DNA of 64,000 nt from assembly GCA_026027325.1 (NCBI GenBank), contig JAMSLZ010000002.1:496001-560000 (forward strand). The letters run 5' to 3'. Position 1 is the stretch's first letter, and the number at the start of each line of letters is the position of its first letter. The DNA comes from Actinomucor elegans (Eukaryota > Mucoromycota > Mucoromycetes > Mucorales > Mucoraceae). This document shows, piece after piece, positions 1-11,870 of this stretch. A program made the translations under genes and the position numbers. The notes beneath the pieces were generated by a model, which was not told the origin of the DNA, ran no database searches, and saw only the letters and a list, made by a program, of their open reading frames with translations.

Positions 1-1700
1 TGCTGCTCCATCAGCATTTAACTTTAGTACGCCTACTAAATCCACTACACCAGCTTCCCCGTTCTCATTTGGGGCCCCAGCTGCAACAAGCGCCCCAGCA
101 ACAACCACATCAACAGCTGCTACCTCCACTGGCACGTCGCCTTTTACTTTTCCTACGTCTACTTCAGCAACCTCTGATAAACCTGCAACAACCACTTCTG
201 CTCCATTCACGTTTGGCAGCACTAAACCAGCAGCAACTCCAGCAGCTTCTACCAGCACTCCTTCATTAGGTGGATTTTCGTTCGGTAAACCAGCAGAAAC
301 ACCTAAGACTACTGCTGCTACACCTGCTACTTCCAGCACTGCTGCATCTCCTTTTAGCTTTGGGGCCCCTCCTGCTACTAGTACTGCAGAGGCAAACAAA
401 CCAGCTACTACTCCTAGCTTGACATTTGGAACAACAAAGCCTGCTACACCTATTTCAACAGCAGCAGCATCTTCCTCACCATTCAGTTTTTCCCTACCTA
501 CTACTAGTTCCACTCCTAGTTCTACAACAGCAGCCATTACTACTACTACCACTGCTGCAACTACTACTGCTGCTGCTAGTGTACCCAAATTTACTTTTGG
601 TGCTAGTACAGGCGATAAGGACGGTAAGCCTGCAGTGACTAGTAGTCCCTTTACATTCGGTACACCTGCTCCATCTGCTCCAGGTGCCACTACGGCTACT
701 GCTGAGCCACCCAAACCTAATGCGTTTTCGTTTGCCAAAATCCTAGATGATTTAGCTAAAATTGCAGCACAACCACCTAATCAAATGAGTGTCACTTTAA
801 TCACACCCGCGTTAGCTGGATTGCAGTAAGTGATATATTTGATTCTATTAGTTAAATACTGATCATTTACTCTTTTTTTTTCTCGTTGTCTTTAGACAAA
901 ACCAAATTGTTCAACATACCAATTTCAGAATCGATAATATTATGCCTTCAACACGATTTACTGAACTTCCTGAACAAGCACAAAAGGAGCTGGATGAATT
1001 GGAAAAATATGTTCGTTTGGAAGGACAACGTTGTGATTATATTAGAAATAACAAGATTCCTCAACATTTGGAATCTATGTCTACAGCAAAGAAGAATACT
1101 GAGATTTTGTCACAAGTAGGTATAAACTGGCTATAGCGAATACTCTGATATTAATGTGAATTAGCAACTGGATGCACTTTCTAGTACGCTTCAGGTTCAA
1201 CTGGAATCTGCAGTGTCGTTATATGACACGGTCAAAGATCAATTAAGATATGCAAATGATGGTAGTGCTGTCTTAGAAGCTTGTAAGCATCCTGGAAACA
1301 ACGCAAGATGGTTGTTTGGGTATTCGGAGGATGATGAGTAAAGTATTTCAAGTGATTGGCTTTGATAGTATACTGACCTATTTTATATCAGTTATTTCTC
1401 GCAGCTTGCAAAACAATTGAGTGGTAGATTAGAAGAATACAAGAAATGTATATGGGAGATTGAAAGAACAGCAGAATCATGGTCTCAAAACAAGGTTCAG
1501 TCACCTCAAGGTAATATATATATATATATTTGATAGATTAATTTTCTTTGAATTAATCATTTTCATGCATAGATATTGCGCATATTATGCGTGCTCAAAA
1601 CCAAGCATTTTTGGCTCTGTCAAACAAGGTGGCTTCATTACATGAAAGCGTTAATATGGAAAAGAATCTATACAATCAATACTTGAGCATGTATTCATAG
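1..1700 (+). CDS. NUP49: FG-repeat nucleoporin, Nup49/Nup58 type (5' partial)
   Basis: Channel nucleoporin of the Nup62-Nup58-Nup54 (yeast Nsp1-Nup49-Nup57) complex, which lines the pore and binds transport receptors through FG repeats. Exons: 1-825, 896-1115, 1165-1337, 1392-1510 and 1573-1700; the frame starts at base 2 and the 5' end lies outside the window. About 487 residues are visible. The first ~260 are Ser/Thr/Ala/Pro-rich with FG motifs (FSFG, FTFG, FSFGAP). The rest is a coiled-coil region. Its last exons (SQLAKQLSGRLEEYKK, then QDIAHIMRAQNQAFLALS) resemble the C-terminal helices of human NUP58. Nup62 or Nup54 homologues share the layout, so the paralogue call is less certain than the family. 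An ATAATAAAAT signal follows the stop. Confidence 0.85.
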
Positions 1701-4700
1701 TCCACCCATCTGATTTATTTCTCATAATAAAATTATTACTTATATATCATTTCTAATTGATGATTATGTTGCATCAAATGCAGCCAAGTAGATGTTCTAG
1801 TAATAGGTACAACCCTTCATTTTGAACAGATACTATTAACCGGATGCAACATTTGATCATGGCCGGACGAGGTATTTATAGATCTAGTTTGTAGGAAATA
1901 TATCCAATCAACCACTTTTCATTGATATCTAGAGACCTTTGTTATCTAGTCTCTAATAAGCTGTAATTTTTTTTTTCACCAAATAGAGAACTGCACTCAT
2001 TTTGCCTTGCAGGTTATATAATACTTGAGATTTGTCTGAGAAAACTTGTGTCTTTTATGGACAGGAAGTTTTAACAGTCTCTTTACAGCCGATGGCTTCA
2101 AAAGTGGATACAGTTACAAAAGGGTTATGGGTGTTAATTATTGGCTATGGCACTATGAGTATAAATAAGAGATTGACCAACTGGACAAACAAGAGCGCCG
2201 ATTACTTGAGGTGTATGTGTGCCGACTCTTTAGCAAGTTCTTTACGCAGGATGTTATAGTAAGCATATGCCTAAATGAACCAATATAAATATAATTTTCT
2301 GTATTTTGCTTTCATAGTAACGTACTTTTTGCCTATTACTCATGCTTGTCCGTCATTTTCAAAGAAATTTTTTTTTTTTTAGGACATTAGATCCTCATGT
2401 CAAGAAACCTGCTACCACTTGTAAGTTGTATATAAGATGCTTTTGGATGTATATTAGCTGTACTGGCTATCCATCTGCTTTTCAATGCCTTCAATTTTAC
2501 TGTATAGAAAGTCAATGATCACGTTGTGAGATCATATCTTATTTGTTATTGAATTGATACTGTATTCTACTTGTCCCGGTGCATATCGTGTGGACACGTT
2601 GAACAGGTACAAGAAAAGAAAGAGGGAAAGGCAATTTCAGAGTAAATTATTACTTTTCTATAAAATCTACCTCTTAAAAAGGCGATTACCATTTTGAAAA
2701 GGCATAATTGATAGTTATTGCTCTTTTGCTATGCGCTGTGTTTTTAATTTCGTCATAAATATATACTGCATACACAGCAACTATCTGACGTATGAATAGT
2801 AAAAACGCTTCATTATTCAATGCATTTATTAATATCATTTTCACAGCGTTCATTTGTATGCCGAACCTTGTAAAAACATAATATTTCTTTCATAACAGTA
2901 TAGACTTCTTTAATGAGATGTGGACGTCTGCTTAGCATTAATTTACAACGACTTGTCAAACTTTCCATAGAGATAACAATATAAAAGTTCATGTATGTAT
3001 ATTTTCAACGCTACATAACAAAGTTGCGTTAAGTTTAATACTTTTATGGCAACTTTAATGCCTTTAAAAACGATACAAGAATATGTCACGCTGAAAATCT
3101 AATGATGTTGATTGGTCATCGGTAATTAAATATATTTTCTAATGCCGCTCAGGTACCAAAATGAAATTAGGATCATTCCCATTTTGAACATCAAATCTCT
3201 CGACTGAGCTTGGTCAATTGCCGCATTTGATGGCTTGTACCAGTACGAAATAAAATGCTATATTGATTATAGCAGCTATTTAACTAAAATGTAAAGGATT
3301 GTAAATTATATACAATTCACATGAGCGAAATCTACAAATTCATAAATTTATGGGTCGATTGTCAAATGTTGCATCAGACTAGCAATCCATGTTCAGAATA
3401 TACCGTTTCACCTACAAAATATCTAATTTACCAAATGCATTCGATATTTTATAGTAGAACATTGCAAATTTCTAAACATTGCTGGATTCAGACTTTTCGC
3501 AAACGTTTAATTGCATACAATCTTCAATACCTCTTTACCTATCAAGGAAAACTACAGTCGTTCCAAGGCCAAATAGCAGTTTTTTTTTTTTTTTACAAAA
3601 AGGGTTGGTAGTAAATTTTTTGAGAGGGCAGCTTTTTGGAAATCAAAGGATAGTTTTCCATCAGTCACAGAATGTGGTTTTCATTTTCAAAAGACAAATT
3701 AACTTTTCTCAAAATGCAGTTTCTTGATGTTCAACCAACATATATAGAATGGTTTGAACGCCAAATCTGTGATTGGTTGAGACACTCAATCATACCTTAC
3801 TGGCTATATTTTTTATAATTTTGCGATGAAAAAAAAAAATAATCATTAGGTCTTCATTAGCGCTCTTAACCAAACATGAAGCTCCTGTGCTCAGTCTGTG
3901 CACATATGATTCCAAAAAAGATAACATTTAGTGCTATTGATGTGTAATAAGGCAGAAAAAAAAATACAGACTATTGTACTTGAACAACCAGGCTTATTAT
4001 CATTATTATACATTGCTAACTGTTGACTGTTATACTTGTACTAGTAATTGGACCTATTTTCCTTCAGTGCCACTATTGCTTTTCTTTACCTTCTTATATC
4101 TCCAAATCTTTGTCAAGCTAAGCCCACCATCGCCTTCGGGCTCCATTTCCTTCAGTCATCTTTTCATACTCGTCTAACTCTTTTTCTTTGCAATTACTTT
4201 GTGTTCGATTATGCTAGCAGTTTCTAATGTGAAGGTCTAATGTCAAACATGTATATTAATATATTGCCTGGATTTGTCATCTTTTTTCAACATATACACT
4301 GAATCGGACTAAATGCTGTAACAAATGAACAGCTTCATTTTTTATCCTCTTTATCATTAAAGGCAGAATACATCAATTAATACTATTGGCTACATACAAA
4401 TCTTAGGATAAATTTTGAATTGACAGTTGTTGCGCTTCAAAACTTAATAAACTCACAAGTAGTTGGTACTTTTAGACGTTGTTTAAACAACGGCCAGTTT
4501 ACTACATATCCATAATCTGCATATCGACAACTAACAGCTCCTCCGTATCCTTCTTCTTCAAACCAAGCAAGATGATAGAATTGTATATTGCGAATTTTCT
4601 TGAATCTAGAAAGGTTCAATGCTTCAAACCAAAATGGGGCTTTCCGCAAGCCAAATTAAGAGCTGATCACCGCATTGTTCGAAGTTTATTTTCCCGAGGG

Positions 4701-5251
4701 GAATCACGCGAGATGTAAACTAGAAGTCATTGGAAAAAAAACCCCAGCTGGTTAAAGACATCTGTTTTAGAATCGTTTGTATAAATACAAACAAAAGGAT
4801 CACAAGTGCAAACAAAAATGTTTTGAAACGTTTATACATGTACTTTTTTTATATATCTTGGACCTTGTACCTACACATAGATTCATGTACCAAGCAGCCG
4901 CGTATACCCTTAAAGGATAGTAAAATCTTTGACATGTCTCTGCCCATCTTTGTAAAATATTGGTGGTGTATATTACCAAATACCAAAACCTCAGGTGATA
5001 TTTGGCCGACCTCAACTGCTTAGTGCTTTAAGCAATACTTTTGATCACTACAAAGAAAATGGATGGAGCGGCTAAGCAGCGAATGGCACAGTTTTCTATT
5101 ATTTCGACATGACTAAACTTATGGCACTATCAGTGGGAAAATAAGGCCATAAAAGCCATTCATACCCCTTTTTTCACTTGCTTTCGCTTCATTTGAATTT
5201 ATTTTACACAACACAGTTTGATACTATATTATCATCCATTGAGATTAAGCA
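1701..5251. other. Long AT-rich spacer
   Basis: No gene here can be supported firmly. Contents: a diverged copy of the short dispersed repeat at 1812-1886 (+) and an inverted one at about 3170-3235 (-), an AAATC/GGGCAG-type degenerate stretch near 3610-3660, and A/T homopolymers. A possible tiny gene starts at ATG 2092 (two hydrophobic stretches, needs two or more introns). I cannot fix its splice sites or recognise it. Short frames at 3321-3727 and 4437-4718 have no recognisable domain. Confidence 0.5.
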
Positions 5252-5694
5252 ATGTCTCACTTCCAACAGTCACCTTATACAGTACAACTGTCACCAGTTG
5301 GACTTATGAACTCTCCACAATCAATGGCCCCTACATATATGCAAAGTCCAAGCAGTACGTATAAACAAAATTCAAACTAATCTATATGCATTTGACATGT
5401 TCTTTGATCTAACCTCATCTCTTTTATAGTGATGCAACAGTACTATCCTCCTATGCAGCCTCCTCAACACTTTCCTCAACCTGTTAATTCTCAGGGTTTC
5501 TGTCAAGACCGTTGTTCCGATTTGACTAATTTGTGTTTATGTCTACTGTAAGCCATTACTACTATTCAACCAGTGAGCTATAAATGTTAATCATCATATT
5601 TAGTTGCGTAGGAGCTTGTTCATATTGCTGCACGGAGGGATGCTGTGGTGATTATAGACCAGGCTTGGATAATGACTGTTGCTGTTGCTTCTGA
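5252..5694 (+). CDS. Small Pro/Gln-rich, Cys-rich C-terminal protein (CYSTM-like)
   Basis: Three exons (5252-5354, 5430-5547, 5604-5694) encode 103 residues with clean GT-AG junctions in phases 1 and 2. The N-terminal half is rich in Gln, Pro, Ser, Met and Tyr (YYPPMQPPQHFPQP). The C-terminal half is Cys-rich and partly hydrophobic (LCLCLLCVGACSYCC) and ends in DNDCCCCF. This layout resembles CYSTM-type small stress proteins, which sit at membranes with a Cys-rich tail. That assignment is by layout only, because no strict signature is visible. The start has an adenine-rich context (AAGCAATG). Palmitoylation or metal binding by the cysteines is inference. Confidence 0.7.
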
Positions 5695-6197
5695 GACGAT
5701 ATGTGCGAATCAACTGGGCTTTATTCTCTCTATACTCTTAGAGCTAAATCATGTGTCTTTGAATACCCTGTATGTAATATAGAACAGTTAATAATCAAAT
5801 AATTCTACTATAATATCCATAAAAATATACTTTTTCGTACCCTATACGTTAGGTGCCTAGCTGCTAGATATATATGCGCTTAATGAGATAGTAACTAAGT
5901 TTAGCCTTTCATTAGAGTTAAATAGAAAGATACGCCCTGAAAATCTGTACATATTACCGGCATGTCTCATACAACCGTCGGAAACTGATACTAACTGCAT
6001 AAAATTACGTAGAATTGCACTAAAGAAATCCAATCACAATGGATTGCAAACTCGTTGATTAATAATACGTGTGCTGGCGCAGTAATGACTAACACTAGTT
6101 GGCCAGTAGATTCTGTGATTATTAGTTTTCGTGTCACCAACTACCCTATAACTTGATCACCTATTCCGTGCTTTTTTTTCGCTTTTTTTTAATAACC

Positions 6198-6746
6198 ATG
6201 TCTTCATCAACAGAAACGTATCATGGATCGTGTCTTTGCAGCTCAATCAAGATTGTACTTGATGGAGCGCCTATCAAATGCGCTGCTTGTCACTGCCTTG
6301 ACTGCCAAAAGTCAGCTGGAGGTCCCTATCAAATCAGTGCTATCTATTCTACTTCTAACGTACAAGTGTTGGATCCCCAGGACCATTTAACAAAATACAG
6401 CGTTCCGGGTGAGAGCTTGGAAAGTGGATTTGAAAAGCACAAATATTTCTGTGGAAAATGTGGCTCACCATTATTTAATCGATCAATGAGACATAAAGGA
6501 GAATTGACTATTATCAAAGCAGGTATACTCGACCCTCCTCAGGTGGAGGGTCAAAAAAGTCGATCAGGGTAAGGACATTTATTGTAGTAATAATGTTTCA
6601 TCATGTTATTCATCTTTGAAATCATCTTTATATATAGCGTTAGCCTTTTCAAACCTACTTTGGAGGTATTTACCAAGGATAGACCTTCTTTTATTGGTTG
6701 TATTGATGATGCCGAGCAATTAAATGGGGGATTGCCACCTCAATAG
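6198..6746 (+). CDS. GFA/CENP-V family zinc protein (Mss4-like fold)
   Basis: Two exons (6198-6568, 6638-6746) encode 159 residues. The protein carries the zinc ligands of the glutathione-dependent formaldehyde-activating (GFA) family: CLC at residues 12-14, CAACHCLDC from residue 28, and a later CGKC. The middle contains typical GFA sequence (SAGGPYQISAIY). Family members bind two zinc ions, and some bind S-hydroxymethyl-glutathione. Most fungal paralogues have no proven substrate, so formaldehyde metabolism is only a possibility. An in-frame ATG at 6153 would add 15 mostly hydrophobic residues. I prefer 6198 (ACCATGTCTTC) because the family starts close to the first CxC. Confidence 0.88.
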
Positions 6747-6804
6747 TTTGATACATTTATCACTACAAATAAAACTGGAGTTTTTTTAATGTAAATAAAC
6801 TGTT

Positions 6805-6855
<51 letters not shown>

Positions 6856-7549
6856 CATAGGCTTTAAGTTTTAACATACTCTTTTTTTTTTTCATGAACC
6901 AAATTTCTAAAGTAGTGTTTATAACATTAAAAGATAGCAGAAAGGCACATATGTCAGAAAGCGTAAGTATAATTATAACAGTCTCCTGTAATTTTATTGG
7001 CTGTCATACATCCAAAGCTCGCTAAAAAAAAAAAAAAGTATGTTTGTTGGAATCATAAGGTTCTATTTAGTAAAATGCCATTCTCTTGGATTTTTTGAGA
7101 TATCATCATAATTTGCATCATTGACAATAATAGTGCATAATAAATTCGAAAATACACATCTCTGTCCCCGTCTACATATTTTATAAATCGTGCCTTGGTT
7201 GTCGATTTTCTGCTCATTTTTAATATCTCTAGGTCTTCTAATTGATCGCAGCCCAATGCCATTTCTGACTAGTATGGTATGATTAGAATGGAGTGCTGCA
7301 TCCACCATGCTCAGATTGAGCTGTCGCATTTTACTAAAAGCAATTATTAAATTAAAGACAAGAAATACCCTAGATTTGTTAACGATAGAAGTACATATAG
7401 CATGTTTATGACAATACAGTTAAAAAATGGCTATAATAAACCAAAAAGCTCATTTAAAATATGGATCATTTGATAGAAGTGAAATTTTGCCGAAATTTGT
7501 AGAGTTCTTCAGTGTTGATTGATCTGCATGTCGATTTTTAAACTAGTTT

Positions 7550-7582
<33 letters not shown>

Positions 7583-8213
7583 GTTCAGGAATTACTTAAA
7601 GAGTAAAAGTTATGATATTTTATCAGAACAAGTGAAATGGTTTATCATGTACTTAATAAAGGCTGTGGAGAATATTTATTTCTGGATAACATGCTTTTTT
7701 TTAATAATAATAATAAAATAAAATAAAAACTTGCTCCAGAACATGAAAAAGCTTTATATTTTTAAGCTTCTTGAAGCAGTAGATGCTAATGTACTGGTAT
7801 AAATAATTGATAATTAAAAGGGCCACAGGTGCTTTCATACATTTCCTCGAGAGCGACATTATACCTCTATTGAATGTAAAGATAAACATTGGCCGCCCCA
7901 ACGCCAATGTGTGTAATTACCGACAACCAATCAAATTGATAATGCTAAAGCGCCACCAACATTACTTCTACAGACATCGTAAATATGAGCAAGTATATTA
8001 CAATATGATCATGAATATGAGTCGATAGAAGGTAAAATGGTTACACTGTAGGCTTCTATTTATTCTTATTCAGAGTTACTCGCGATTGAGCTGTGTGTTT
8101 TTATCCAAAGGCTATACCAATACACCGAAAAATCGGGCTCCAAATAGAAAATAAAAAGAAAGACGGCTTTTGGATAAACGCTTCTTGTTCTTTTTACTTT
8201 TTCAACTAGAGAC
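6747..8213. other. AT-rich spacer with poly(A) and poly(T) runs
   Basis: A near-uninterrupted A run of about 44 nt (6810-6853) preceded by T9 lies just after the GFA gene. A T run of about 29 nt lies at 7552-7580. Short open frames on both strands (7053-7329 minus, 7807-8028 plus) show no recognisable domain or codon pattern. No RNA gene seen. Confidence 0.5.
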
Positions 8214-9356
8214 ATGACTTCTAAAACATCATTCAAATTGTAGGTCTATGCATAGTATCTGTAAACTTTGACCAGCTTTTGATTATATATATATAGAAAC
8301 AATGGACAGAGTATTCCCGCCTTTGGTTTAGGAACTTGGTAGTAGATAGATCAGATCGATCACAGAGGGATCGGCTCTAACTATATGCTAACGGAATTGT
8401 TATGTTTTGAATAGGCAATCAAAGCCAAATGAAGTCTATCACGCAGTACTCACGGCATTGAAAGCAGGGTAATACTATCATATCCTCACGTATACATAAA
8501 TGCTTTGATTGATCTGTGTTTTACATATACTAGTTACAAGCATATCGACACTGCTTATGTTTGTAAAGTCAAATAGACTTATTCCAAGTTGATTATGCTT
8601 ACAAAAGTATTTATAGATCGTAACGAAAAGGAAGTTGGTCAAGCTATCAAAGACAGTGGTGTTCCTCGCGAGCAACTATTTATCACAACCAAGCTGTAAG
8701 TGGCCCGACTACTGTGTAATTTATTAAGTCTATACTCATTTCAAACCAACAAAATCATTAGTTGGAATACAAGTCATCGTCCTGAACTTGTCCAGGAAGC
8801 GATTGATGCTTCACTTGCCAACCTTCAGCTTGATTATCTTGATTTGTATTTAATGCACTGGTATGAATCCAATTACTGCGTGTTTCATTGATCTACTATT
8901 TGTTTTAACATGTCAACATTAGGCCAGTTGCTTTTCAACCATCTAAATATGCCATTCCCAAGGATCAAGATGGCAAACTAGCCCTTGATTCGGTCGATTT
9001 TGTTGATACTTATGCTGTAAGTTTCTCACTGACAAAGCTCTTTTATCCTTTTAAGGCACAGACGGATTAACATTTTCCCTTTTCGTCTGTAGGCTATGGA
9101 AAAGTTGGTTGCACTAGGAAAGACGCGTGCAATTGGTGTAAGTAATTTTAACATTCTTAATCTTGAGCGACTTTTGAAGAACTGTTCTATTCCACCCGCT
9201 GTTAACCAAGTAAGTTTGTACAATGCGATATTTTGGAAAAAGTAGCTCATCCTGTATGCGGTAGGTTGAATTGCATCCTTACTTGGCACAACCCGAACTG
9301 GTCCAATTTTGTCAAAAGCACAATATCCATGGTAAAATAGTATTTCTATTTTATAG

Positions 9357-9387
<31 letters not shown>

Positions 9388-9762
9388 GTATCAACACTTC
9401 TATTCTAGTTACGGCTTATTCACCTTTAGGCAGCACCGACTCTCCAGTGATGCAAGAACCAGTGGTGGTAAGAATACTGCTTTCATGTAATGACACATTT
9501 GTTGAAGCTTTTGATATAGCTTGATATTGCCAAGAATCATAATTGTTCACCCGCTCAAGTGCTGTTGGCTTGGGGAATGCGACGCGGCTGTTCTGTTATC
9601 CCCAAGAGCGTAACACCTTCTCGTATCATCTCCAATTTTAAACTTATTCAACTAGATAACCAAGAATTTGAGGCATTGGAGAGATTGACTCTCAAGAAAG
9701 AAAAACGTATCGTAGACCCTTCGCCCTTCTGGGGTATCGATATTTACAAGTCCAAACTATAG
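8214..9762 (+). CDS. Aldo-keto reductase (Gcy1/Ypr1-like)
   Basis: NADPH-dependent reductase of aldehydes and ketones, of the AKR fold. Eleven exons: 8214-8239, 8297-8338, 8415-8468, 8534-8562, 8617-8695, 8762-8860, 8923-9016, 9093-9209, 9265-9331, 9409-9467 and 9520-9762, giving 302 residues, within the usual AKR length. The tetrad is visible: Asp and Tyr in [13 protein letters not shown], Lys in FITTKLW, His in LYLMHWP. Also present are the signature GVSNFN and the cofactor motif [11 protein letters not shown]. The substrate cannot be told from sequence; glycerol/glyceraldehyde or xylose-type reductases are plausible. Two exons are only 26 and 29 nt. The stop lies 86 bp from that of the opposing PPR gene. 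Confidence 0.93.
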
Positions 9763-9848
9763 AATCTATTATATGTAAAAGATGATATGCTTTATCTACT
9801 TTTTTTTTTATAAATTACACTATTCTATATTACAAAAGAGGGTTTCTA
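9763..9848. terminator. Shared 3' region between convergent genes
   Basis: Only 86 bp separate the stop codons of the aldo-keto reductase (+) and the PPR gene (-). The gap is AT-rich with a T9 run. Both transcripts must end here or overlap into the opposite gene; exact poly(A) sites cannot be read. Confidence 0.5.
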
Positions 9849-11870
9849 CTAGCAGCAACGTGATTTTAGACGATCGCGTATCTTGGAATCAAGCCAAAAT
9901 CTACCCGTTTTATCGGATTTACATTCTTTTAGAAACTCCAAACCTAATGAGTGCGCTTTCTCTCTGTTCTCTGCCTTGATCCATGCATCCATCAATGCAG
10001 TATATGTGACAGTATTTGGCTTGTGTTTTGTACTTTTCTTCATCAATTCAAAGATCTTTTCTGCAGTTTCAGGCATCTTACTTCTACCGCAAGCGTCAAT
10101 GAGTATAGTGTAAGTATAAGCATTGGGTTCGATCGATTGGGCCAACATATCTCGGTGTATCTTTAGTGCTCCTTCTAATCCAACAGATTCCGCCTGCATT
10201 TTCAGCAAAATGGTATATAATGCAGCATCCGTCTTTACACCGGCTATAGCCGCTTGATGTGCAATTTGAAGCACGGCTTCTGACAAGTTTGGATAATCGT
10301 TGCTGTGTTTTGATAGTGATTTGAGAATAGAGGATATGATAACTTCATTAGGCTCCACTTTTTCAGAGATCATGATTTGAAACCAGCGCAGTATAGATTT
10401 AATATCGTTTCGTCGTGACGAGGCTTCAATAAGCGCACTGTAGGTGTATACATTAGGCTTGATTCGACTTTGAAGCATTTTGTTGTAGAAATGAATACAT
10501 GTTTTTATATGACCAGCGTGAGCATTTGCTCTAATCATTTCTGTATAGGTCGCAGCATCAGGATCTACATCCAATTGTATCATTGATTCAAAAATATATG
10601 CCGCTCTATCCGCTGAGCCTTGTGCTGCAAATATCTGTAAGACTGCATTGAAAGCTCGAATGGTAGGTCGCTTCCGAGTTTCCAAGAGTTGCTCAAATAG
10701 CTTCAATGATTCTATATACTTCTTTTGCTTGCGATATACGTTCATTAGATTCACAAAAACCATCTCATTGATCTCGACTCGTCCTGACAAACTGGTCTGG
10801 ACCGTTTCCAGGACCTGTTGCGCTTTCGTAATATCACCATGCCCAATGATCCTCCATATCAATTCATCCAAAGCATCTGCTCTAATGGACTGCTTCTTCT
10901 TTGTTAATCCCGATACAAATTGATCTATCAGTTCATGCGCTGTCAATTTCTTATTGTTCTGGTATCCATGACAGATGTGCGCTAAACGACCGAGATCTGC
11001 AGCTGACAAATATCGATCGTCAAACTCTGAGGTGCCAGCGCCATGTAGCGCAATCAGTTGCAATCGTATCTTGAGTTGGTTTTTATCCAAAGACTTGTCC
11101 TTCATCATTAGCAGCATCAGTTTGAGACATAGGGTACGGGGCAATTTGTGCTGACTTTCCTTGTGTAATCGAAAAAACACCACCCAAGCTTCTCGATGGT
11201 CGTTGGTGCGTATAGCGCGTAAAAGCAGTTTGTGAGTGGTGATTGGGATGGTTGGAACGGATGAAAGGAATAATTCGGTCGAGCTTTGCAGTTGTACGTA
11301 ATCCAAGAGTTGAGATAGCTGCTTTTGCCGAAGTTTTTTGGTTTTACTCGTCGATCCAACCAATTTCTTTGCGTATGTCAGTAGAGCATAGAGTGAGCAA
11401 CATAAGGTCAAGGGTATGAATTCATCGTCTTGTGAGGCAAGGGTAATAAAAATAGACCAAGCTTTGTCGGCATTACGCGCTTGGATCGCGACATCTAGAT
11501 CGGCTAATGACAGTCTATCTGTAAAATTGAATAGTTTCAAGGATCCATAGAGACGATCGGTTGCTGATTTCTTCTGGTGGTGGATCTCGGAGTCTTGTGT
11601 TTCAAAAGGAGCTGTCAAACTGGTAGGTAGTTTTTCAATCAAGGCAGAGGAGGTGGACATGGTACGTAGAGTAGGGATCATGACAGATCGTCTGTTTTGG
11701 GGTATTAAATGGGTCGAGAATAGGTTTTGTTGAGGAAAAGCATGCAGCCATGTCCGTAATAAATGTGAATTCCGCCTGCATGTTGAGGTGGTTGGTATGA
11801 CATTCCCATTATCTACAGTTGTACTCAGCAGTCTAGACACATCTTTTAAATGAGTCGTAGACTTTCGCAT
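9849..11870 (-). CDS. Pentatricopeptide repeat (PPR) protein, probably mitochondrial
   Basis: A single uninterrupted frame of 673 residues. The N terminus is basic and Ser/Thr-rich with few acids (MRKSTTHLKDVSRLLSTT), as in mitochondrial presequences. From about residue 350 onward there are many 35-residue PPR units, with typical pieces such as VTYTALMDAWIKAENREKA, YTYTILIDACGRSKMPETA and VYTYSALIEASSRRNDIKS. PPR arrays bind single-stranded organellar RNA in a sequence-specific way, for processing, stability or translation. The RNA target cannot be read here. It is the only long intronless gene in this part of the window. Orthology to a named fungal PPR protein is not claimed. Confidence 0.9.
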   Translation of the reverse strand: MRKSTTHLKDVSRLLSTTVDNGNVIPTTSTCRRNSHLLRTWLHAFPQQNLFSTHLIPQNRRSVMIPTLRTMSTSSALIEKLPTSLTAPFETQDSEIHHQKKSATDRLYGSLKLFNFTDRLSLADLDVAIQARNADKAWSIFITLASQDDEFIPLTLCCSLYALLTYAKKLVGSTSKTKKLRQKQLSQLLDYVQLQSSTELFLSSVPTIPITTHKLLLRAIRTNDHREAWVVFFRLHKESQHKLPRTLCLKLMLLMMKDKSLDKNQLKIRLQLIALHGAGTSEFDDRYLSAADLGRLAHICHGYQNNKKLTAHELIDQFVSGLTKKKQSIRADALDELIWRIIGHGDITKAQQVLETVQTSLSGRVEINEMVFVNLMNVYRKQKKYIESLKLFEQLLETRKRPTIRAFNAVLQIFAAQGSADRAAYIFESMIQLDVDPDAATYTEMIRANAHAGHIKTCIHFYNKMLQSRIKPNVYTYSALIEASSRRNDIKSILRWFQIMISEKVEPNEVIISSILKSLSKHSNDYPNLSEAVLQIAHQAAIAGVKTDAALYTILLKMQAESVGLEGALKIHRDMLAQSIEPNAYTYTILIDACGRSKMPETAEKIFELMKKSTKHKPNTVTYTALMDAWIKAENREKAHSLGLEFLKECKSDKTGRFWLDSKIRDRLKSRCC

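Noticed and set aside
2032..2520. Possible tiny gene starting at ATG 2092 (MASKVDTVTKGLW...) continuing through exons near 2383-2420 and 2458-2506
   Set aside because: A 66-residue product can be drawn, but it needs one ~170-nt and one 37-nt intron with several equally good alternatives, and I recognise no family.
4437..4718. Overlapping open frames on both strands
   Set aside because: Composition and lack of introns or motifs give no support; either frame could be chance.
9849..9979. Plus-strand frames 9782-10166 over the PPR gene
   Set aside because: Shadows of the long minus-strand PPR coding frame.
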